Below are positions 18,684 through 27,411 of a DNA stretch of 64,000 nucleotides, piece by piece. Source of the stretch: a bacterium. Lineage in GTDB: Bacteria; Myxococcota_A; UBA9160; SZUA-336. The stretch is taken from positions 1 through 64,000 of the forward strand of contig JAAELY010000206.1 in the NCBI GenBank assembly GCA_024226335.1, written 5' to 3'. A model generated the notes under the pieces. The model made no database searches. It saw only the letters and a program-made list of their open reading frames with translations, and was not told the origin of the DNA. The position numbers and the translations under genes were made by a program. Position 1 is the stretch's first letter, and the number at the start of each line of letters is the position of its first letter.

Positions 18684-19259
18684 CTAACCGAGTTGGCTTG
18701 CGACGAACTCCCAGTTGACCAGATTCCAGAAAGCTTCGATGTACTTGGGACGGGCGTTCCTGTAGTCGATGTAGTACGCGTGCTCCCACACATCGCAGGT
18801 AAGTAGAGGCGTTGCGTCGCCAGTAATGGGAGTAGCGGCGTTGCTGGTGCTTTCGAGACCCAGCTTGTCGTCTTTGTTTTTCACGAGCCAGGCCCAGCCA
18901 GAACCAAAGGTGGTGGCGGCACAGTCACTGAACTTCTGCTTGAACTCGGCAAATGAGCCAAAGTCGCGATTGATGGCGTCAGCCAAGGCGCCGCTGGGCT
19001 CCCCTCCTCCTGTCGGACTCAGGCAGTTCCAGTAGAAGGTGTGATTCCAGACCTGGGCTGCGTTGTTGAACAGACCGCCGGAAGCAGACTTGATGATCTC
19101 TTCCAGAGACGCATCGGCCTGATCGGTGCCTTCGATTGCGGCGTTCAACTTGCTGACGTAGGTCGCGTGATGCTTGCCGTAGTGATACTCGAGTGTCTCC
19201 CGCGAGATATGCGGAGCGAGCCCATCCATGGCGAACGGAAGGTCGGGTAGCTTGATCAC
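18684..19259 (-). CDS. sodB: Superoxide dismutase, Fe type
   Basis: A 191-residue SOD, close to the 193 of E. coli SodB. I choose GTG 19259 because AAGGAG lies 6 bases upstream and the protein then begins [18 protein letters not shown] as in the family; a longer frame to 19307 adds unrelated residues. Metal ligands are His26 (EYHYGKHH), His in WNHTFYW, and Asp and His in DVWEHAYY. The Gln in [11 protein letters not shown] is the position used by iron enzymes, so iron is favoured. No signal peptide, so cytoplasmic. It is 13 bases downstream of the peroxiredoxin gene, forming an oxidative-stress operon. Confidence 0.95.
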   Translation of the reverse strand: MIKLPDLPFAMDGLAPHISRETLEYHYGKHHATYVSKLNAAIEGTDQADASLEEIIKSASGGLFNNAAQVWNHTFYWNCLSPTGGGEPSGALADAINRDFGSFAEFKQKFSDCAATTFGSGWAWLVKNKDDKLGLESTSNAATPITGDATPLLTCDVWEHAYYIDYRNARPKYIEAFWNLVNWEFVASQLG

Positions 19260-19272
19260 GTTCTTCTCCTTT

Positions 19273-19866
19273 TCAACCGGCATGCTTGGCCAGATAGCTG
19301 GCAACACCGGCGGCAGTTGGCGTCATGGCGTCTTCTCCCTTGCGCCAGTTGGCGGGGCAGACTTCACCGTGTTCTTCGTTGAACTGCAACGCATCCAGGA
19401 TCCGCAGGGCTTCGTCGACGTTGCGACCAAGTGGCAGATCGTTGACGAGTGAATGGCGAACCACACCGCTCTTGTCGATCAAGAATAATCCGCGAAGGGC
19501 GACCTCGTCATTGACGAGAACACCGTATTCACGAGCGATGCTCTTGCTCAAATCGGACACCAGAGGAAAGCGCACGTTTCCGATGCCCCCGCCTTCGACC
19601 TTGGTGTTCTTCCAGGCCAGATGCGTGAAGTGGGAGTCGACGGAGCAACCCACGACTTCGGCGTTTCGCTTTTTGAATTCGTCGAGTTTCCGGTCAAAGG
19701 CGATAATTTCCGAGGGGCAGACGAATGTGAAGTCGAGCGGGTAGAAAAAGAGAACGGTGTACTTGCCGCGTAGCGAGGAGAGTTTGAAGTCGTCCTGGAT
19801 GCTGTTGTCCGCGAGTACGGCCTTGGCGGTAAAGTCAGGAGCTTCTCGGGTTACTAGCGAGGTCAT
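19273..19866 (-). CDS. ahpC: Typical 2-Cys peroxiredoxin (AhpC/Prx1 family)
   Basis: A 197-residue thiol peroxidase starting at ATG 19866 with GGAGG upstream; the frame is open for 89 more codons but without homology. The peroxidatic Cys50 lies in [13 protein letters not shown] and the resolving Cys near 170 in GEVCPANW. The C-terminal YF-type extension is present ([10 protein letters not shown] lacks the exact motif). It reduces H2O2, organic peroxides or peroxynitrite using thioredoxin or AhpF. No reductase is adjacent. It leads an operon with sodB and faces a divergent XRE-cupin regulator. Confidence 0.94.
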   Translation of the reverse strand: MTSLVTREAPDFTAKAVLADNSIQDDFKLSSLRGKYTVLFFYPLDFTFVCPSEIIAFDRKLDEFKKRNAEVVGCSVDSHFTHLAWKNTKVEGGGIGNVRFPLVSDLSKSIAREYGVLVNDEVALRGLFLIDKSGVVRHSLVNDLPLGRNVDEALRILDALQFNEEHGEVCPANWRKGEDAMTPTAAGVASYLAKHAG

Positions 19867-19894
19867 TTCGCGTCCTCCAGATCGTCGGTCAAAG

Positions 19895-19910
19895 GGCGGA
19901 AGGTTCCGCC
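19895..19910. promoter_or_regulatory. Dyad in the ahpC upstream region
   Basis: GGCGGAA and TTCCGCC form a perfect 7-bp inverted repeat around two bases, 29 bases upstream of the ahpC ATG and inside the 190-base divergent region shared with the XRE-cupin regulator. It could be an operator for that regulator or a leader hairpin. I found no convincing -35/-10 pair nearby. Confidence 0.35.
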
Positions 19911-20056
19911 GGTTTTCAAATTGCGTCGCCCGCCGGACCAAAGGGTTCCGGGCAAAGCCAGAGTTGAGCTTGGGCTGAACAGTGTAGTTCGAGCAATCGG
20001 AACTGCCGGTCCTGCCTGCTAGAATTTTGACTGTTTTTGCTATGATTCTGTCATTC

Positions 20057-20629
20057 ATGTCGAGAAATGCACCCCACCGACCCGACCATCTGGCGAACAA
20101 TCTGCGGCACCTGAGAAAAGCGGCTGATCTCACTCAACAGAAGCTGGCCGATACGGCGGGGCTTCCCCGAGCCACCCTGGCCAGCATGGAGCACGGAGGG
20201 GCCAATCCGGGATTGGACAGCGTTCTGGCCGTAGCCACGGCACTCAACGTGTCGCTCGACGAACTGGTGCTGGCTCCGCCGGAACGACGCTTCTTCGTGG
20301 TCGACGAGTCGACGGTCCACGAGAGTCAGAGCGATCACGGGAGATACCGGGCGCGCCTGCTGACGCCGCTCGCCACCAAAGGCGTACAGATCCAGAGCGT
20401 CGAACTGAAACCCGAATGCGATACGCCGGGACGTCCACACCCCCGTGGTTCACAGGAGTTCTTCCTGGTCCGTTCGGGAACGGCGACCCTGCTCATTGCC
20501 AATGAAGAGGTCGCGCTTCATTCGGGTCAGTTGATCCAGTTTCCCGGCCACCTGCCCCACCGCTACAGCAATCGCTCGCGGCGCGCCGCAGTTCGCGCAA
20601 TCTCGGCGGTGGTCATGGCGATGAGGTAG
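20057..20629 (+). CDS. XRE-family regulator with C-terminal cupin domain
   Basis: A 190-residue transcription regulator. Residues about 10-65 form an HTH_3 domain ([47 protein letters not shown]); residues about 110-180 form a small cupin barrel ([30 protein letters not shown]). Such proteins sense small molecules or redox signals through the cupin. ATG 20057 is chosen; starts at 20027 and 20042 are also in frame. It is divergent from ahpC-sodB, which suggests it controls them, but this is inferred only from position. Confidence 0.86.
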   Translation: MSRNAPHRPDHLANNLRHLRKAADLTQQKLADTAGLPRATLASMEHGGANPGLDSVLAVATALNVSLDELVLAPPERRFFVVDESTVHESQSDHGRYRARLLTPLATKGVQIQSVELKPECDTPGRPHPRGSQEFFLVRSGTATLLIANEEVALHSGQLIQFPGHLPHRYSNRSRRAAVRAISAVVMAMR

Positions 20630-20650
20630 ATCGCCTGTAGCTGATTCCGC

Positions 20651-21958
20651 CTACCAGTACGAGATCGCAGCGTGGTACAGGTCGGCCAACTGACCACGAC
20701 TGATCTCGCGCGGCGCGTTCGAGAAGAGGCGGCGTTGGGGATATGCGCGCTCGGTCAGTGCCGAGACATCGGACGCGTCGTAGCCAACACCAGACAAACC
20801 ATTGGGGATGCGCGTCGCACGCATCAGCTTGACGATCTGATCCGCGAGAACCACCCCCGCATCTTCGGCAGTAGCTCCGTTCACATCCGCACCCAGGTAC
20901 TCGGCCGCCGTCAGATGTCTCTCCGGTGCGGCGCTGGCCGTAAATCGAAACACCGCCGGCGCATTGACGATCACCGACATGCCGTGAGGCACGATGGGTA
21001 CACCCGGCGGATACCCGTCGGGACAGAACTCACGCACCAGACCCGAAACGGAATACGACATTCCGTGCGGTGCGTGACAGCCCGCATTGCCGAACGCGAT
21101 TCCGGCGAGTGTCGAGGCCCACATCATCTGCTCTCGCGCTTCGTCGTCCTCCACATCGGCCACTGCGCGAACGAGAAAGCGTCCCGCAAGGTTGAGCGCC
21201 TCACGACAGCCGAGATCGCTCCATGGATTGGCTCCCTGACTCATCGGTCGCAGACTCGGGCGCGTCGGGGCGGCGCGCTGGCTATAGGGCAACGCGGTAT
21301 AGGATTCGAGCGCATGGCTCATCACATCGAGTGCGCTGGCGGCGAGTACGCGATCCGGCAGCGTGCGCGTCGTATCTGGATCGATCAGTGCGCGAGTCGG
21401 CCGCAGAGCTCGTGAAACAATGCCGGTCTTGGATTGCATCGACAAGAGGTCGAAGATGGCAATTCCCGTGCACTCACTCCCGGTACCCGATGTGGTCGGG
21501 CAGGCAATGAATGGACGGAGTGGCCCCGGAACCGCTTCGCCTGCGCCGATCGGCGCGTTCACATAGGTCAGGAAGTCCGCCGGATGCGACGAGTAGAGAT
21601 TGGCCGCTTTCGTCGTATCGATCACGGACCCACCGCCGACCGCGATGAATCCATCCACTTCACTCTCGCGCGCGAAGTCGCTCGCGGCGAGGAAAGAGAC
21701 ATCGGTCGGCTCGATCTGCACCTCGTCGTAGAACACTACATCGATGCCAGAAACACGCAGTGATTCGCGCACTTTCCGCACGTGCTCGCTCGCGGACAAG
21801 CCGCGATCCGTCAGTAGTGCGATGCGCTGGATCCCGAGTGCCCGTGCGTGATCGCCGGCCTCCGCGAGCACACCGCGCCCGAATGTGATTGATGACGTGT
21901 CGACGGAAAACGCCGTATCACCGCCCGTTTCGGGAGCGTAGTAGTGACAACAGGCCAT
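20651..21958 (-). CDS. Hydroxyacid-oxoacid transhydrogenase (iron-containing ADH family)
   Basis: The 435-residue protein resembles ADHFE1-type hydroxyacid-oxoacid transhydrogenase, which transfers hydride between 4-hydroxybutyrate and 2-oxoglutarate using bound NAD. It starts [20 protein letters not shown], has the nucleotide-binding [14 protein letters not shown], and metal-site segments [27 protein letters not shown] and VPHGMSV that supply the Asp/His ligands. The insertion [20 protein letters not shown] is characteristic of this subfamily rather than of simple alcohol dehydrogenases. Start ATG 21958 has AGGAGG upstream. It converges with the XRE-cupin gene (21 bases between). Confidence 0.88.
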   Translation of the reverse strand: MACCHYYAPETGGDTAFSVDTSSITFGRGVLAEAGDHARALGIQRIALLTDRGLSASEHVRKVRESLRVSGIDVVFYDEVQIEPTDVSFLAASDFARESEVDGFIAVGGGSVIDTTKAANLYSSHPADFLTYVNAPIGAGEAVPGPLRPFIACPTTSGTGSECTGIAIFDLLSMQSKTGIVSRALRPTRALIDPDTTRTLPDRVLAASALDVMSHALESYTALPYSQRAAPTRPSLRPMSQGANPWSDLGCREALNLAGRFLVRAVADVEDDEAREQMMWASTLAGIAFGNAGCHAPHGMSYSVSGLVREFCPDGYPPGVPIVPHGMSVIVNAPAVFRFTASAAPERHLTAAEYLGADVNGATAEDAGVVLADQIVKLMRATRIPNGLSGVGYDASDVSALTERAYPQRRLFSNAPREISRGQLADLYHAAISYW

Positions 21959-22074
21959 GTCGGCTCCTCCTGGATGGACTGATGAAGTCTACGCGAGTCG
22001 CCACAAAAGCGAGTGTCCGTCAGATTCGCAAGTCAGGATCTGCTGGTCCCGAACCGAATTGCTATGGTGCAATT

Positions 22075-22890
22075 GTGACCCGATCAAGCGACGAGTCCGC
22101 TTCTGAGGAAGACACATCTCACTCCGGACGGGGAGTCAGCCGACGTGCGTTCATGGCCACTGCGATTGCGGCACTTCCGCTCGGAACGACCTTCGGCGTT
22201 GCAGCGTACGGCACGCGGGATCTTCGCATCGAGTCCGTTCGCCTGAGCGCCGCTCCAGAATGCCGACTCGTACAGTTTTCCGACCTTCATTACAAAGGCG
22301 ATGTCGATTACGTCGAACGCGTGATCAACAGCATCAACGGATTGCAGCCGGACTTCGTCTGCTTCACCGGAGATCTCATCGAGGAAACACACCACCTGGA
22401 CGAGGCACTGGAACATCTGGCGGGAATCGAAGCTCCGCTATTCGGCGTCCCGGGCAACCATGAGTACTGGTGCGAGGCTCCTTTCGAGCAATACGATCGG
22501 CGCTTCGGGGCGAGCGGCGGCGCCTGGCTGGTCAATCGGACGGCGACCGTACCGGAAAAGGGATTGACCATCGTCGGCGTGGCCGAGCGTGATCACGAAG
22601 CGCTGGGCTCGGCTCGGACCGAGCGCAACATCCTGCTCACCCACTACCCCGCCTTCGTCGACGAACTCGACGGCTCCCCGTTCGACCTCATCCTCGCAGG
22701 TCACTCGCACGGCGGACAGATTCGCCTACCGGGCGTTGAAAAGGCGTTCGTGCCCTTCGGCGTGGGAAACTATGACAGTGGTTCCTTTGAAACGGCCGGA
22801 GGCCCGCTCTACGTGAACCGCGGTGTCGGCACCGCCGTGATTCCTCTGCGCGTTGCCTGCCCGCCGGAAATCACACTGATCGAGTTCTAG
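22075..22890 (+). CDS. Tat-exported metallophosphoesterase (YkuE-like)
   Basis: A calcineurin-type phosphoesterase. Motifs in order: FSDLHYKGD, CFTGDLIEE, PGNHEYW, LTHYP and LAGHSHGGQIRLPG, together supplying the two-metal site. I place the start at GTG 22075, which leaves a twin-arginine signal GVSRRAFMATAIAALPLG near residues 22-39; frames open further upstream overlap the divergent promoter region. Product about 271 residues, probably anchored or released outside the cytoplasmic membrane. Relatives such as YkuE are implicated in envelope lipid or phosphodiester turnover. The 3' end overlaps the convergent methyltransferase gene by 20 bases. Confidence 0.85.
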   Translation: MTRSSDESASEEDTSHSGRGVSRRAFMATAIAALPLGTTFGVAAYGTRDLRIESVRLSAAPECRLVQFSDLHYKGDVDYVERVINSINGLQPDFVCFTGDLIEETHHLDEALEHLAGIEAPLFGVPGNHEYWCEAPFEQYDRRFGASGGAWLVNRTATVPEKGLTIVGVAERDHEALGSARTERNILLTHYPAFVDELDGSPFDLILAGHSHGGQIRLPGVEKAFVPFGVGNYDSGSFETAGGPLYVNRGVGTAVIPLRVACPPEITLIEF

Positions 22891-23641
22891 AAGGTCGCGG
22901 ATCCTTCAGGAAGAGATAGACCGCCCAGCCGAGTTCGTCGCGAGCCCAGCGCAGGTAGTTCCCGAGATCCTCGCGCACTATCCCGAGAATCTCGTCGGCG
23001 TCGGGGTCTTCCGGATGGCTGCGCGCGTAGCGCTCCGTCGCATAGGTCTTGTAGCCCTCGTAGCGGTCCCAGTCGTCGACACTCGAGACGATCGCATGCA
23101 GAAAGCCGAGACCCTGCGCCGGCCCGGCCTCGGCATTTTGCTGATGGCTCGCGAAGCTGGAGCGCTGAAGACCGGCAGCTTCCAGATATTCAGCCGAGGG
23201 TTCGCGGTGCCAGAAGGGTTCGCCGACCGCGACCAGGCCACCGGGCTTGGTCCAGTGCGCGAGTGCGCGCAGTGTTCCTTCAAATCCTCCCCAGACCCAA
23301 GTCGCACCGATGCAGAACGTTGCATCGAACGAATCGGGCGCAGCCTCGTAGTCTGCTCCGTTCGCCTCGATTGTTTCGATCTGCGATGCGAGCCCCGCGG
23401 CTTCCAGCTTCTCGCGGGCTTCGCGAACGAAATGGGGCGAGATGTCGACCCCCACACCGCGACATGCGAAACGGCGTGCGCAACGCAACAGGAATTCGGC
23501 CTTTCCGCAGGCGATATCGAGTACGCGCGCTTCCTGTGGCAGATCGAGCAGTTCGATCAGTTCGTCGAACTTGGCCTCCGCCATCGGATTGCAGAAAGTC
23601 AGGTTCCCGTGGGTGATCGCATGCAGCTTCCAGATGTCCAG
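22871..23641 (-). CDS. Class I SAM-dependent methyltransferase
   Basis: The Rossmann methyltransferase signature ARVLDIACGKAEFLLR is followed by GVDISPHFV, an acidic FDATFCIGATWVWGG and WTKPGGLVAVGEP. ATG 23584 would start the protein only 18 residues before motif I, but the same frame continues upstream as LDIWKLHAITHGNLTFCNPM, which looks like a genuine conserved N-terminus. No ATG, GTG or TTG lies upstream; a CTG at 23641 has AAGGAG five bases before it and is my proposed start (256 residues). If wrong, the gene is 22871-23584. Substrate unknown; small-molecule methylation is likely. Confidence 0.8.
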   Translation of the reverse strand: MDIWKLHAITHGNLTFCNPMAEAKFDELIELLDLPQEARVLDIACGKAEFLLRCARRFACRGVGVDISPHFVREAREKLEAAGLASQIETIEANGADYEAAPDSFDATFCIGATWVWGGFEGTLRALAHWTKPGGLVAVGEPFWHREPSAEYLEAAGLQRSSFASHQQNAEAGPAQGLGFLHAIVSSVDDWDRYEGYKTYATERYARSHPEDPDADEILGIVREDLGNYLRWARDELGWAVYLFLKDPRPSRTRSV

Positions 23642-23737
23642 ACTGTCTCCTTCGAACCCTGGAACGGGCTTCGCGCAACGAGCAAGGTAACACGAAGCGA
23701 ACGCATGGACTAACAGACTGCGCAGGAACGCATCCGA

Positions 23738-24472
23738 TCAATCGTCTCTCGAGGCCAGATAGGCGAAGAGGTTCTCCAGATCCCCGGCATTCAGCTCATC
23801 GAAGAGGCCGTCCATATCGTCGCTGCCGCGCTTCCCTGTGCGGTACTTCTCGATCTGCACGCGCAGGTAGTAGGTATGCTGGCCCGCGAGCTGCGGAGTA
23901 TCCTCATCCCCCCAACCCTCATCGCCGTGGCATTCGCCGCATTCCTCCTGGTAGATTTCGGCGCCTTGTGCGATGTCTCCCTTGACTCCGGGAACATTGA
24001 AGACCGCCTGAGCAATTTTCAACCGCTCATAGGCTCCCATTTTCGGGTCGAGGACGGGCATCTGGGTGGTGAGTTCGATCTGTGAGAGATAGCGGGCGAT
24101 ATCGAGAACGTCGTCCGGAGGCAATTCTCGTTCGGTCGCGTAGGGATACATTGGAATATTGATTCGACTGCGCGTCTTGAAGGCACGCAGCTGGCGAGCG
24201 AGATACACCTCATTCAGTCCGGCGAGCCTGGGGTAGGCGCCCTGCTTGCCACCCTCCCCACTCTTCCCGTGGCAGGCTGCGCAGGTCTCCAGAATGTCCC
24301 GGGCATTGCCCGCGTCGTACTTCCACGTGGAGGAAGAAGCCGATGCAGCAGGAGATTTCTGTTCCGCAGCGGAACTCCCGACCGCGATCAGCAGGAAAAG
24401 TGTGATCGCCGACACAGAACGATAGGCGCCGACCTTGAAATCGCTCAGCCTTTTTTCAGAACGATTAGGCAA
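23738..24472 (-). CDS. Diheme cytochrome c (c4-like)
   Basis: A 244-residue secreted cytochrome with a signal sequence (SAITLFLLIAVGSSAAEQ, about 20-37) and two haem motifs, CAACH and CGECH, each in a class I domain of about 90 residues. Methionine axial ligands are likely in NIPMYPY and DDMDGL. The layout resembles cytochrome c4 and related electron carriers of the periplasm. The start is TTG 24472 with GGGGAG a few bases upstream. It is divergent from a hybrid histidine kinase. The electron donor and acceptor are not evident from neighbours. Confidence 0.88.
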   Translation of the reverse strand: MPNRSEKRLSDFKVGAYRSVSAITLFLLIAVGSSAAEQKSPAASASSSTWKYDAGNARDILETCAACHGKSGEGGKQGAYPRLAGLNEVYLARQLRAFKTRSRINIPMYPYATERELPPDDVLDIARYLSQIELTTQMPVLDPKMGAYERLKIAQAVFNVPGVKGDIAQGAEIYQEECGECHGDEGWGDEDTPQLAGQHTYYLRVQIEKYRTGKRGSDDMDGLFDELNAGDLENLFAYLASRDD

Positions 24473-24645
24473 GACACTCCCCAGACATGGATGACGCTCT
24501 GCTTCGCGGGGGTACGGTAGCGATAGGCCAATGAGACCACGAGTGCGAGGACGAGCAGGCCAGACCAGCTCTTCGCGTGCCGATTGCTTCGCCCGATACA
24601 GGTTTTCTGATGCCTCGGATGCCGGGAGATCGTAAGATCAAAGGG

Positions 24646-26436
24646 ATGCCGGGTTCCACGATCGCACACACCTATTCAGTTCGAACCACTTTGGGTACGG
24701 GTGCACTGATCCTCGGCTTATGGTACGCGCTACTCATCTGGATTCAGGCTCGCACTCTCCCGGCCGGCCCGGCGTTCTGGATATCAGGAGCGTGCGCGAT
24801 CACGGCTCTCGTTCTCATCGGCTGCGGGCTGCGCTGGATCCAGCGACCGCCTCCAGAACGGCTCGTCGACGCTTGCGTGGGCGGCATCTGCTTCGGAATT
24901 CTGGCGAACGACACCCTGTTTCTCACATTCTATCCCGAGCCGCAGTTTTTCCACGGACTGGGAGCGGTCGTCGTTGGCGGTGGCCTCTTCCTGACCTCAC
25001 GAGTGTGGTTCGGCGCGCTGCTGACGAGTGTTGCTGCAGTTGTGGCCTTGTCTGTGGCCAGGAGCGACGCGACCGAGGGATGGGGCAATCCGGGCGTCCT
25101 TCTCGCGACGTGTGGAGCCCTCGCCCTGATCATCCATGTCTGGCGAAGTGCCTTCGTGAAGCGCCTCGAGGCTCTAGGTCGGGAAAGTGAAGACCGGCGA
25201 GTCGAACTCGAACGCAACGTGGCAACCCTCGAATTCGAAGTACAGGAGCGCGAGAGACTCCAGGCAGAACTGCTCAAGACCCAGAACCTCGAGAGCCTGG
25301 GCCGGATGGCCGGTGGTGTTGCTCACGATTTCAACAACCTCCTGATGATCATCCTCGGTCATGCCGAACTGGCGCACGCCGGACTTTCAGCCACGGCATC
25401 GGTCCGTGGCAACCTCGACGAAGTGATTCAGGCGGCCGAGCGGGCCTCTCTTTTGACAGGCCAATTGCTTTCCTACGCCGGAGGGGGACGGGTCAGCCTC
25501 GAGCCTCTGGAATTGAACACAGTGGTGCACCAGGCCGTGGAGATCGTCCGCGAATCCCTTTCTTCGGATGCCCGTATCGAGTTTCATCTGGCAGAGCGCG
25601 ATCTGATGGTGGCGGGAGATCCCGGTCAGTTGCAGCAGATCGTCATGAACCTTTTGCTGAATGCTGGAGAGGCCCTTTCTGGGAAGCCCGGTTTGATCCG
25701 CGTGTGCTCGAGCAACGAACAGCTCGACCGCGTCGAGGCCTTCCAACTAGATCCGCCCGAAGACCGGTCCGCGGGGCATTACGCGTGCCTGGAGGTCAGT
25801 GACACGGGCCGGGGGATCCCTCAGGAGGACCACTCCCGCATTTTCGATCCCTTCTTCACGACGAAGAGCCAGGGTCGCGGTCTCGGACTGGCCGCGGCGC
25901 TCGGCATCGCACGGGGACACGGCGGTGGATTCACACTCGAATCCGCACCGAAGAGAGGCTCGCGCTTTCGCCTCTTCATTCCCGAGAGCGAAGAGAACTC
26001 CCGGAAAGCGGAGTACCAACCCGTCGCCGGGTCCCTGACGGGACGTGCGATCCTTGTAGTAGATGACGAAGAAGCGATTCGGAGCTTCGTTCGCCGGGTG
26101 CTGGAGGATTTCGGTTGCACGATCCACGAGGCTTCAAATGGAGAGGAGGCCCTGGAAACGGCTCGCGGCTTGAGCGAACTCGACGCGGTCGTACTCGATA
26201 TGACCATGCCGGGGCTAAGCAGCCGCACGACGTTCAAACGCTTTCGGGAAGCACATCCTTGCGCGGCGATCCTCCTGACCAGTGGCTATGAAGCAGAAAG
26301 AGCCGCAAGTCAACTGGTCCGGGAGCCGGACGTGAGCTTTCTGCGAAAACCCTACGTGGGGGCTGAACTGGCCGCGATTTTGGGCGTTCTTCTCGACGGA
26401 ACGATCCGGAACGGGGATTCTGGTTGTTCAGACTGA
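24646..26436 (+). CDS. Membrane-bound hybrid histidine kinase with receiver domain
   Basis: About 596 residues from ATG 24646 (in-frame starts also at 24577, 24610 and 24619). N-terminal part has about five to six hydrophobic segments (roughly 10-170), then a coiled-coil region (about 175-215), a HisKA domain with the phosphoacceptor His in GGVAHDFNNLLMIILGHAEL, an HATPase_c domain (VMNLLLNAGEAL; SDTGRGIP; GRGLGLAAALGIARGHGG) and a C-terminal receiver with VVDDEEAIRS and phosphoacceptor Asp in VVLDMTMPG. The HDFNN type H-box is typical of NtrB-like and hybrid sensors. No output domain. The signal is unknown; the membrane region has no obvious ligand domain. Confidence 0.9.
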   Translation: MPGSTIAHTYSVRTTLGTGALILGLWYALLIWIQARTLPAGPAFWISGACAITALVLIGCGLRWIQRPPPERLVDACVGGICFGILANDTLFLTFYPEPQFFHGLGAVVVGGGLFLTSRVWFGALLTSVAAVVALSVARSDATEGWGNPGVLLATCGALALIIHVWRSAFVKRLEALGRESEDRRVELERNVATLEFEVQERERLQAELLKTQNLESLGRMAGGVAHDFNNLLMIILGHAELAHAGLSATASVRGNLDEVIQAAERASLLTGQLLSYAGGGRVSLEPLELNTVVHQAVEIVRESLSSDARIEFHLAERDLMVAGDPGQLQQIVMNLLLNAGEALSGKPGLIRVCSSNEQLDRVEAFQLDPPEDRSAGHYACLEVSDTGRGIPQEDHSRIFDPFFTTKSQGRGLGLAAALGIARGHGGGFTLESAPKRGSRFRLFIPESEENSRKAEYQPVAGSLTGRAILVVDDEEAIRSFVRRVLEDFGCTIHEASNGEEALETARGLSELDAVVLDMTMPGLSSRTTFKRFREAHPCAAILLTSGYEAERAASQLVREPDVSFLRKPYVGAELAAILGVLLDGTIRNGDSGCSD

Positions 26437-26493
26437 CACCGCAATGTGTTTCGCTCTGAGGCGGCAGGCAGACCGCCCGAAAGGACGAAGAGA

Positions 26494-27411
26494 ATGCGAC
26501 GAGACGTCGAATTTCCAGGACACTCCGGAACCATCCTGCGCGGTTGGCTGTATCTGCCATCCGGTGTGAGTAAAGCGCCGGGAGTGATCATGGCACACGG
26601 ATTCTCGGCCGTGAAGGAGATGGCTCTGGACCGCTATGCCGAGGTCTTCTGTGACGCCGGACTGGCAGTACTGGCCTACGATCATCGCAACCTCGGCTCC
26701 AGTGACGGCGAGCAGAGGCAGGAAATCAACCCCTGGGCACAGGCCCGTGACTATCGACGTGCCATCGACTGGCTCAGCGGAAGGTCAGAGGTGGACGCGA
26801 AGCACATCGCCATCTGGGGCAGCAGTTACAGCGGAGGCGAGGTGCTCGTGGTCGGTACCTGCGACGAACGCGTAAAGGCCGTGGTGGCCAATGTTCCTTT
26901 CACAGGCTATGCCGGTGTCGACTACAGCGACACCAGAGAGCGTTGCGAGGCGATTTGCGATGAGGTCTGCGACGAGAGCGGAGCGGGTCTGGCAGATCGC
27001 CGGGACGTCTCGGTCGGACCTCTGCCAGTTGTCCGTCTGACGGGCGACGCCCCGGAAGCACCCGTCCTGCTCGACCAGTCCGAGTCGAGCGAATGGTTCG
27101 GGGGCCAGGTTTCCAGTGCACCGAACTGGATCAACTCGGTCACGCTGAGCAATGGCATGGGAACCGAGCCGATGTGGGACCCCGGCGCGTGTATAGCCCA
27201 TCTGAGTCCCAAACCCCTGCTACTCGTGGTCGCAACTGAAGACCGCCTGGCCGAAACCGCGGTCAGCGTAGCGGCCTTTGAACGCGCCGGTGAACCGAAG
27301 CAACTGGTGATGATCGAGGGGCATCACTTCATTCCCTACGATGGAAAGGGCTTCGAGCAATCTTCACAAGCTGCGAAGCGCTTCTTGCTGGAGCACTTGA
27401 CCGGCACTTGA
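26494..27411 (+). CDS. Alpha/beta hydrolase
   Basis: A 305-residue alpha/beta-hydrolase-fold protein. The oxyanion segment MAHGFSAVKE follows strand 3, the nucleophile elbow is GSSYSGGE (Ser in G-S-S-Y-S-G), an acid is likely in VVATEDRLAE and the base His in IEGHHFIPY near the C-terminus. YDHRNLGSSDGEQRQE is characteristic of the family of uncharacterised hydrolases that includes dienelactone-hydrolase relatives. ATG 26494 is preferred because the frame upstream has no homology. Its stop overlaps the ATG of the molybdopterin oxidoreductase (TGATG), so both are probably translated together. Confidence 0.83.
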   Translation: MRRDVEFPGHSGTILRGWLYLPSGVSKAPGVIMAHGFSAVKEMALDRYAEVFCDAGLAVLAYDHRNLGSSDGEQRQEINPWAQARDYRRAIDWLSGRSEVDAKHIAIWGSSYSGGEVLVVGTCDERVKAVVANVPFTGYAGVDYSDTRERCEAICDEVCDESGAGLADRRDVSVGPLPVVRLTGDAPEAPVLLDQSESSEWFGGQVSSAPNWINSVTLSNGMGTEPMWDPGACIAHLSPKPLLLVVATEDRLAETAVSVAAFERAGEPKQLVMIEGHHFIPYDGKGFEQSSQAAKRFLLEHLTGT

